64,000 nt of DNA, taken from Scytalidium lignicola (lineage: Eukaryota > Ascomycota > Leotiomycetes). The notes beneath the pieces were generated by a model. The model did not search any database. It was not told the DNA's origin and saw nothing but the letters and a program-made list of their open reading frames with translations. Shown in pieces: positions 56,842-64,000 of the stretch. The stretch spans positions 62,001 through 126,000 of the forward strand of contig NCSJ02000079.1 in NCBI GenBank assembly GCA_002812745.2, written 5' to 3'. Within the stretch, counting starts at the first letter, position 1; every line of letters starts with the position of its first letter. A program made the position numbers and the translations under genes.

Positions 56842-58267
56842 AATATTTTGATATATCAAAGGAGTCTAGCCGGTAGATGGATGACTGGATAGTATTCAAT
56901 GAAGTTCTGAAGCAAACAAAAAAAAAAGAAAACCGAGACCCTCGATCGTGAGGGGCTTGATTTAAATAGAGTAGATAATGAAGGCTCGAGGAAGCTATTA
57001 AGCATCATTCCACCCTGTTATCTCCCCAGAATTATTGAATAAATCTCAAAATTGCGGATGACCTAGACACTCATTACTATTTCGGCTCCTTAAGACCATA
57101 CTACGTCATGATTAAGACTTCCTACATTAAGCTTCTGGCAGATTCGACGAATCAGTAAGTAGAAATTCTTGATGCCGAGCTTATAACATGAATGGCTTGT
57201 GGTTCAAGGCATTCAGAGGTTAGTTAAAGGCATGTATGTCGTATGATGTGGATGTGGATGTGGTTGTTTGGCTTGGCGAAAAGCCTTCTAGCATTACCGC
57301 GGACATCTTCACACTTCACAGTAACTTGACGATATCCATGATTTTGAATGACTTTCAGCCAGATTGTCTGTCACAGGACCAGCCATTGTATGAAAATGTC
57401 TTGGGGATAGAAGAAACATCACCGGCTATATGGCGTGATCGTACCGGATAGTCTTTTGGAGGGAACCTTCAAGGTACTACTGTATGAGACTCAAATAAGA
57501 TGGTACAAGTGTAACAAAGAAGAAAAGCTATGCAGTAACACTGGAAATAAGAAATCCTCTGCTCAACTGTTACAAACTGTTAAAATACCTCCATGGTATT
57601 CAACTAGACAAGGAAGTGGCAATTTGAACAAGAATCCGAGCGCCCTCGGCATTTACTATTTAGGAATGCCAGAGATCCCCAGCCCCCGGTCCATATTGCC
57701 GCAAAGAGAAGGGACAAGATGCAAGTGATCAAGATTTAGAGAGTTCTGATGGCAAGGGTAGGCCACCAAGAGACTGCAATAGACTGCGGGGGAATGACGC
57801 TTTGTCATTAGCTCCCGTCCCCATGATGCCAGGAGAAGATCACGGTCATGTGACTGATAGGCTTGACAGCAAAGCACCTGACCTGTTTGAAATGGCTTGG
57901 AGAAGTCAATCAGGCCACCCGGATTATGTAATGAACATGTTGCAGAGACCGTCACGGCCACTCACTATTTCGTAGGGGTCGCTCCACTAGGATACAGGTG
58001 ATATCTCCTCATACNTTTTTTTTAGTACGGACCCCTCACGTCGAGAACGAATCAAAAGTGTAGCATGATCGATGAATGACGAAATGTATGATGGAATGGA
58101 AAAATATATATATATGAGAGCGATTTCTCATGCCAGGAAGAAGGAAGATAGTTTAAAATTAATTTGAATACAAATAATCTTTGAAAGAATCACAAACAAG
58201 GAGAATACAGTAGTTATATCCTAGTCAAGAAATCACACCTACCTCAAATAAACAAAACACATCCGAT
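56842..58267. other. Divergent intergenic region, Hsp20 / duplicated-domain gene
   Basis: 1.4 kb with no supported gene; frames at 57236-57961 on both strands are probably chance. It holds the Hsp20 promoter on the left and, near 58080-58260, the AT-rich promoter of the next gene. An N at 58015 precedes a T run. Confidence 0.55.
56939..56955. promoter_or_regulatory. CCCTC-GAGGG palindrome with stress-response-like element
   Basis: CCCTC and GAGGG flank six bases, with AGGGG at 56951-56955 (CCCCT on the Hsp20 strand). That is the core of Msn2/4-type stress response elements in yeast. About 110 bases before the Hsp20 start codon. Confidence 0.35.
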
Positions 58268-58933
58268 ATGGCTGCCAAAGAAGAAACTGGTGCTAGCGAT
58301 GTGCTCTACAACGTAAAGCGTACGATCATTGACTATATGACCGATCCATCCGGAGCAACGCAGATCACAGATGTGCTAGCAACTTACACCTCTCTCCCCG
58401 CAGCAAAGGCATTTGCATATCAATGCTTAGACAAAGCGGGGTACAAGAAAGACGACTTTGATGTCTGGGAAGAGAAGGATACTGCAAAGGCATGGAAGCA
58501 ACCTGATGGGGTCCTCGTCTACGCCAAAGGGGCATCCGGCGTGGTGATCTATGTAGCCATTGACACAACTCCCAATGTGAATGGCTTCAAGGGCAATGAC
58601 CAGGGCCTAGTAGAGACTCACTTGCAGTACGTGGTGCAGACCACGATTGACTACGATGCCGATCGCTCAGGAGAAAGGCAAACCACGAGCATCGAAGGCG
58701 TGTTTGGCACACGGGACGCAGCGAGGAAGGCAGCGAAGACCATCCTGCTCGACAAGAGTGATGATGTGACCAAGGAGAGCTTTGCCGAGTACGATGAGAG
58801 GGAGGAGAAGGATGCGGAGTGGTCGTACGGAGAGAACAGCTGGGTGCACGCTGTTGGTCCTACGGGAGACAATTATCTGGTCTCGGTCCTGACGCAACCA
58901 GGCACAAAGGGTGGAACTCACAGTGCGCAATAA
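58268..58933 (+). CDS. Unrecognised soluble protein made of two tandem copies of one domain
   Basis: Single exon, 221 residues, starting MAAKEETGASDVLYNVKRT. I do not recognise the family. Two halves align: residues 13-100 (YNVKRTIIDYMTD-PSG, then SLPAAKAFAYQCL, WEEKDTAKAWKQPDGVLVYA) and 117-213 (YVVQTTIDYDADRSGERQTT, then TRDAARKAAKTILL, DEREEKDAEWSYGENSWVHA). Each half has a beta strand plus T-I-x-DY-x-x-D-x-SG, an Ala-rich helix and an E-EKD...W-x-x-x-(D/N) block. No signal peptide, membrane segment or cysteine pattern is visible. Clean coding character and an AT-rich upstream region support a real gene. Function is unknown. Confidence 0.8.
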   Translation: MAAKEETGASDVLYNVKRTIIDYMTDPSGATQITDVLATYTSLPAAKAFAYQCLDKAGYKKDDFDVWEEKDTAKAWKQPDGVLVYAKGASGVVIYVAIDTTPNVNGFKGNDQGLVETHLQYVVQTTIDYDADRSGERQTTSIEGVFGTRDAARKAAKTILLDKSDDVTKESFAEYDEREEKDAEWSYGENSWVHAVGPTGDNYLVSVLTQPGTKGGTHSAQ

Positions 58934-60220
58934 GTTAATAATCAAGGTTGNAAAAAAAAGAAGGAGCGGCAGTACGGAAGTCACAAGTTTTACAGTACTG
59001 TATTTAGCTGGATTAGCTGGAAAAATTGTTTCCTGGGAAAATGTTCGTCTTTTCGCAAGAGCACTCTGTTTCTGAACAAAATGGTGGCGATCATGTCGTC
59101 GTCATTGGTGGAGTTGATGGTGGAGTTGTTGGTGGAGGCTGAAGATGGGCATAATGTGGGTCGTGGAAGTGAAGCTTAAGGGAAAACTTTCGCGCATTGA
59201 ATCTTCTGCGGTCCAAGGGATGAAAATCTCTGTCCCAGCCAACCAGCCAGCCAGCCAGCCTGTGCAGGTCTCATGTACACTAAACTTAAGTTAAATGATG
59301 GANTTTTTTTTGCGCCTTACCTTGAACCTATAATTATCTGCTGCGGAAAGTAGAGTACAAGTACTCCGTACTGTAGATCCTTCTCGCGTGACCCGAGAGA
59401 ATGGCGGAACTGTAATCTGAACCATAGCCTTATACGGTGATCGATCGATCGATCGGTTGATCTTATCTTGGCTCTCGGCTTCATAATGACAGGTTTCTGG
59501 ACACTCTGGAGCCATTGGGGTGAAATACGAAGCCGTGAAATTTGACCTTTTGTCCTGTAACACTCGCGGCTCTCTTTCAGGGTCCATTATTGGTGCAGCT
59601 AGAATTGCTATTACTCTGGCCCATCATGGTTCCCGAGCACCAGGTTCGTCCGTTCCTGAACAGGTGAAACACCAGGAGTTGATGAACGCACACCCCTCCC
59701 CCCATGTTTGCTCAGCCATGACTGGTCCAATCGTGCCGTTGTTTCGAGCTTTTCTGCTTCTGTGCCTGACACGGGTGGCGTCCGCCAAGAGAAAAAGAGG
59801 AGAATCTCTAACAGGAGACCAGGGGGAGGGGTAGTAGGGAGGGTACTGGGGATTTCCTCCTTCTCCTCTTTTCATGCCAATCTTCGGTTTCCTTTCAGTT
59901 CCAACGTCAGCACATTTTCTTTTGTAAATCTTTCCTCCTCCAGCTTCCTGCATACACTCGTTCTTATAAGCATCATTGTCCCGGTCACAAGGAAGCAGAT
60001 CCCCATTCTCACTCGAGATCTTGCTCTGGATTTTACGTCATTTGCAGATCGACCCGCGGATATCGTCGAATTCTAGACGGCCAGACAGCCTTCCTTACCC
60101 CGTTCGATTGCTCTGGAAGCTGTCCTACCCAAGCACATTCGTTCACCCCCACGAGTCCCGGAGACTCAGCCATTCCTTTACATATTCAACCCTCTCCAAC
60201 AACCAGTCCTTCCCGACGAA
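58934..60220. other. 1.3 kb promoter and leader of the MscS gene
   Basis: No gene supported. It holds TACAGTACTGTA (a perfect palindrome at 58991), AGCC repeats (59237-59260), four GATC units (59439-59454) and Ns at 58951 and 59303. A pyrimidine-rich stretch around 59850-59960 and 60180-60220 precedes the start codon. Confidence 0.55.
59237..59260 (+). repeat. (AGCC)n tetranucleotide repeat
   Basis: About five AGCC units with one interruption, in the upstream region of the MscS gene. Confidence 0.8.
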
Positions 60221-62948
60221 ATGTCCTTGCGATCACCGAGAGGTTATAATAAAATGAGTCACGAGATGGACATCCCCCTAACGCAGGTCCGAACGAATAA
60301 CTCGACGGGGGCACGGAGACAGGGCGAGGGAGTCATGAATTCGAATGATTTAGACAGCCAACCTACCTTCCATGATGTGGAAAAGTCGGATCACTTTCAT
60401 CACCACGCTGGCAGACGAAAACTCCAAAAGCTCGATTCCAAAGGCAGAGTAGATAGCGAGGGCGTCGAAGTCAATGCCATGGGTCGGCTCTACCATAAGA
60501 TTGTTGGGTTCTCTGTTATCACGAGATACCTCCTGTATGTTGCTCCTCTTGCAATCTTGATAGCTGCACCAATTGTTGTCTACGCGATCCTCAATCGCGA
60601 TGCGAAGATTGCGGGCGTAAAAGTATACCTGTTCTTCACATGGATTGAGATTGTCTGGCTCAGTCTGTGGATATCGAAGTTGATATCCAAGGCAATGCCA
60701 TATCTCTTCATGTTTCTCTGTGGTGTGGTCAGCTCTGGAACCAGGAAATACGCCAAGGTTATCGAGGCCCTGGAGATCCCAATTTCGCTGGTCGGGTGGG
60801 CTATTACTTGTTTAGTCACCTTCACGGCCCTGACGGACGGCAAGCTCAATGGAATCCCCGTGCAGCGTCGTTGGGTAAGCGTCATGAAGAACATTTTGGG
60901 GCCCGCTCTCATTGCTACTTTGATATACCTGGCAGAAAAGACAGTCGTCCAGCTGATCAGCATCAGCTACCACGCACGATCATTTGATTTGAGAATCAAA
61001 GAATCAAAGCACAACATCTGGCTTCTTGGGCTTCTTTTCGATGCTTCCAGATCTCTGTTTCCGATGTATTGCAAGGAATTTGAGGATGAGGATATTCTTA
61101 TCAATGACAGTATCGAAGCCATGATTGCGAAGACTACCCACAGGCATAGACAATCTGGATCGGCAACTCCACTGAGGCTCATTGGCGATATTGGTAGAGT
61201 TGGCGACAAAGTAACATCGCTCTTCGGGCACGTGGCAGCCGAAATTACCGGAAAGCAAGTGTTTAACCCAACATCAGCCCATTCCATCATTGTAGAGGCA
61301 CTTGAGAAGACCGCGAGTTCTGAAGCCTTGGCAAAGAGGTTGTGGATGTCATTTGTTGTAGAAGGTAAAGATGCTCTGTATATCGAGGATATTCGTGAAG
61401 TCCTTGGCTATTCACGCAAGGAGGAGGCCGATGAAGCCTTTGCCATGCTCGACAGTGACGCCAATGGAGATGTTAGTCTTGATGAAATGATCATGAAAGT
61501 CGTTGAGACTGGCCGAGAGAGAAAGGCCATTGCTAGCAGTGTTCGCGATGTTGGCCAAGCTATTGGTGTTCTTGATCAAGTCTTTATTTCCATTCTAATG
61601 GTCATCATTGTCTTCATATTTGGTGAGTCTTATATACCTAACTTTACTGCTTAAGCATAGCTGACAATTATCAGTCGCCTTCCAAGACACCAACTTCGTG
61701 ACCACGTTGGCTACCGCCGGTACAACACTCTTATCTCTGTCATTCGTGTTCGCCGTTACAACTCAAGAATTTCTCGGTTCATGTATCTTCTTGTTTGTTA
61801 AGCATCCGTATGATGTCGGCGACAGAGTTGATATCGTAGGCCCGGAGAAGGAATCGCTTGTTGTTGACAAGATCTCCCTTCTTTACACCATCTTCAGACG
61901 GATTGATAGCATGAAGATTGTTCAAGTCCCCAACATCGTTCTCAACACTGTGTGGATCGAGAATATTACCCGAAGTGGAGCGATGAAGGAACAACTCGAC
62001 ATGTTTATCTCTTTTGATACATCTCTGGAAGACATTGAACTTCTCCGAAAAGAGATGGAGGAATTCGTTCGATCTCCGGAGAACAGCCGTGATTTCCAGC
62101 CTGACATTATTCTTGAGGCTACTGGAATTGGGAATATGGATAAATTACAGCTGAAAATCGAAATCCGCCACAAATCAAACTGGCATAACGAGACTGTTCG
62201 AGCTGCACGAAGATCCAAGTTTATGTGTGCACTAGTTCTGGCACTTCGCAAGATCCCTATCTACGCACCTGGCGGTGGTGGTGAACCACTTGGTGGACCG
62301 ACCAACCCAGGATACTCTGTATCCGTTACTGATGAGTTTGCTGCCGAAGCAAGAGGTAAAGCCTCCAAAACTAAAGAAGGGAAACGTCTCATACCCTCAG
62401 CGCCTGCGGAACCCCACCCAGATAGCAAGACTGGTGCAGGTTCAGGGCCAACACACGAAGAAGACATTCTTCAGAACTTGAATGCAAGGGATCCGGCTTT
62501 GGATGTTGCACACAAGGTTGAAGACGCCGATATAGGCAGAGATGACAATTCTATAAAGAGTGGAAGTCTAGCTATCGACCGACAAAGAAGCCAAGACATA
62601 GAGGAGGTTCGCAGCGGTCTAGTAAAGAGAATGAGTACGGGCGGCAGACGTAAGCCTGGAGAGGTCTTGCCACAAGCGGCCCAGTCTTTGAGCTCTGGCA
62701 CCGCCCCAGGTCTTACTTTCACAAGTGCTAGCCCTCGAAACGATTTTGCTCGGCTAGATGAGGAGGAGGCAGATATGGAACACGTGAACTTGAGCGATAA
62801 TGGCTATTCTGGGGCTGGATACCGATTACCAGACGTTGGAAGCTCTTCTCCATACTCGATGTATCCTAATTCTGGCCAATCCACCAACACAGCAAATCAA
62901 TCGCCCCAAAGACCCCAGGGGGAGCAGTCAAACGTCCGACGGGGATAG
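60221..62948 (+). CDS. EF-hand mechanosensitive channel, MscS family (Msy1/Msy2-like)
   Basis: Channel of the fungal MscS group, which in fission yeast sits in the ER and limits calcium rise on hypo-osmotic swelling. Exons 60221-61622 and 61675-62948 give 891 residues. A soluble N-terminus precedes four membrane spans (YLLYVAPLAILIAAPIVVYA, VYLFFTWIEIVWLSLWI, ISLVGWAITCLVTFTAL, ILGPALIATLIYLAEKTVV). An EF-hand loop DSDANGDVSLDE follows. The MscS core comes next: LDQVFISILMVIIVFIF, VAFQDTNFVTTLATAGTTLLSLSFVFA (pore helix), CIFLFVKHPYDVGDRVDI and VQVPNIVLNTVWIENITRSG. The tail of about 230 residues is disordered. The intron splits the helix before the pore. Start at 60221, with an alternative ATG at 60254. 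Confidence 0.93.
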
Positions 62949-63662
62949 TTTCTTGCAATCAAGGTGGGGTCTGAAAAGGGTTTTATTTTTATTTTTCACT
63001 AGAGAGTATACAATAGGGAAAAGGATCATTTAAAAAGGAACTTTTTATATATATCGGGCGTATTTTGTAATGGTTACTAGACGGGGGGGTATCACGTTCT
63101 GGTGATGATTCTATATGAGATATTCAATAGAGTAATATCTTATTATCTACTTTCTGACATTTTCTGTGATTTTAAATTGATGTCAATACTTTAAATGTTG
63201 GGCAGATATGTCTCCTATGTCCTGTTTTTATCAACGATATCTTGTACACTTTGGGTTACTTTAGGAGTCTCAAAACCTGCTGTTAGATTTTGATACTCTC
63301 ACAAAAATTACGTCCTATTTAGACGGAAGGAAAGGGGGGTTGAGTATATATATCACGTGCTCGGGTTAAACTCACCTTGTAGATACAAGTCTAAATATAC
63401 ACCTAGGATAGAGTTTCAAACACNAAAAAAAGTCTTAGGAATACAAGTTATAAATGTAAATTGCCTTAATTTTATTTTTAATTGACAGTATCCAGAACTC
63501 CCCAATTCAAACATCCCCGTTTTCGATGTCGAATGGCCCTAAAGATCCCATGGTATATATCATCATCATCTATCCAACCCAACGCCTCGCAAATAGAGAG
63601 CCCATACATATCCCAAAAATACNAAAAAAAGGTTCGCTCATGTCAGATAAAACTACATTTAA
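62949..63662. other. Convergent intergenic region at right end
   Basis: About 700 AT-rich bases with two Ns, each followed by seven or more A (63424, 63623). No gene supported. Confidence 0.55.
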
Positions 63663-64000
63663 TCAAGGGCTCAAACTCCTATCCGAAGCCGTAGATGTAA
63701 ACCTTACCGGCCTAGACTCCAATGCCATTTGCCTTAATTCCGCATTCGATAATCCTTTACGATGACGCTCATTAGTATAATTATCATGATGATCATGTTG
63801 TTCATGGTGTTGTTCTTGTTGTGGTTCTTGTTCTTGTTCCTCTGTGGTAGGGTATGTTTCTGTTGCTTCGGGAATATGATCCAGTCCTTCGGGAGCTATT
63901 GGAGCCCATTCCACTTGCCCAATACTAGAGACGTTCCCGGCACTACTTCTTCGTCGACTCAGCACTCGCGATAAGCCTAATCCACTCCATGCCCTTTGGA
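63663..64000 (-). CDS. C-terminal end of an unidentified gene (continues past window)
   Basis: A minus-strand frame is open from the window edge (QRAWSGLGLSRVLSRRRSSA...) to a stop at 63663, at least 112 codons. It has a polar tail with a Glu/Gln/His-rich run near 63760-63830 and ends LRQMALESRPVRFTSTASDR plus four residues. The opposite strand is also open for 70 codons but reads as a run of Leu and Phe, the usual shadow of such a run. No domain is recognisable. It could be the end of a signalling or membrane protein, but that cannot be told from this piece. Confidence 0.45.
   Translation of the reverse strand, partial: QRAWSGLGLSRVLSRRRSSAGNVSSIGQVEWAPIAPEGLDHIPEATETYPTTEEQEQEPQQEQHHEQHDHHDNYTNERHRKGLSNAELRQMALESRPVRFTSTASDRSLSP

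Noticed and set aside
63762..63974. Plus-strand frame encoding a Leu/Phe-rich peptide like a membrane helix
   Set aside because: It is the antisense shadow of a Glu/Gln/His-rich coding run on the minus strand.

Overview
The window is nuclear DNA of a filamentous ascomycete. Almost every gene has one to six short introns (46-62 nt, GT...AG, with CTAAC-like branch sites). Intergenic spaces run 0.3-3.3 kb, and the gene families are those of Pezizomycotina: HET domain, DUF5923/DUF4449, DUF4211, DUF8035, Nha1-type antiporter, EF-hand MscS channel. Base composition and protein style suggest Leotiomycetes (Helotiales), but that is an inference and was not tested. It is a draft assembly: 15 single Ns, most beside homopolymers, and at least one N and one A-run break a reading frame.

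Layout: 3' part of mitochondrial processing peptidase alpha (+, 1-1719), tail to tail with Tom22 (-, 2077-2686); a 1.8 kb gap with possible gene debris; an ADF-H domain protein (+, 4467-8567); a DUF4211 nuclear protein (+, 9671-12229); a DUF5923/DUF4449 protein (+, 13811-16854); a 2.2 kb gap with a recurring motif; a PP2C phosphatase (-, 19014-20961); a frame-disrupted HET protein (+, 22232-24174); mitofusin Fzo1 (-, 24994-27826), divergent from ESCRT-III Vps2 (+, 28509-29449); a 3.3 kb gap; Na+/H+ antiporter (+, 32798-35985); the Elg1 PCNA unloader (-, 36376-40216), divergent from ribosome-biogenesis factor Utp8 (+, 40631-43418); a DUF8035 protein (+, 44053-46125); glutamate decarboxylase (+, 48891-50662); YggS-type PLP homeostasis protein (-, 51665-52728); an SREBP-like bHLH factor (-, 53363-54190); Hsp20 (-, 56166-56841); an unknown protein with a duplicated domain (+, 58268-58933); an MscS channel (+, 60221-62948); and a partial gene at the right edge (-).

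This is mostly a housekeeping region and not a biosynthetic or defence cluster. Loose functional groupings: three mitochondrial genes (MPP alpha, Tom22, Fzo1), the first two adjacent and both in protein import; two adjacent vitamin-B6 proteins (a PLP enzyme and a PLP carrier); and several membrane or stress functions (Nha1, PP2C, GAD, Hsp20, MscS). I rebuilt exon structures by hand so that the joined frames stay open and match family signatures. No convincing new multi-gene system was found. The most interesting leads are a canonical PCNA-binding box inside the AAA domain of Elg1, a dispersed GCAACAAAA motif found downstream of genes, a hydrophobic C-terminal segment on the DUF8035 protein, and the duplicated-domain protein.
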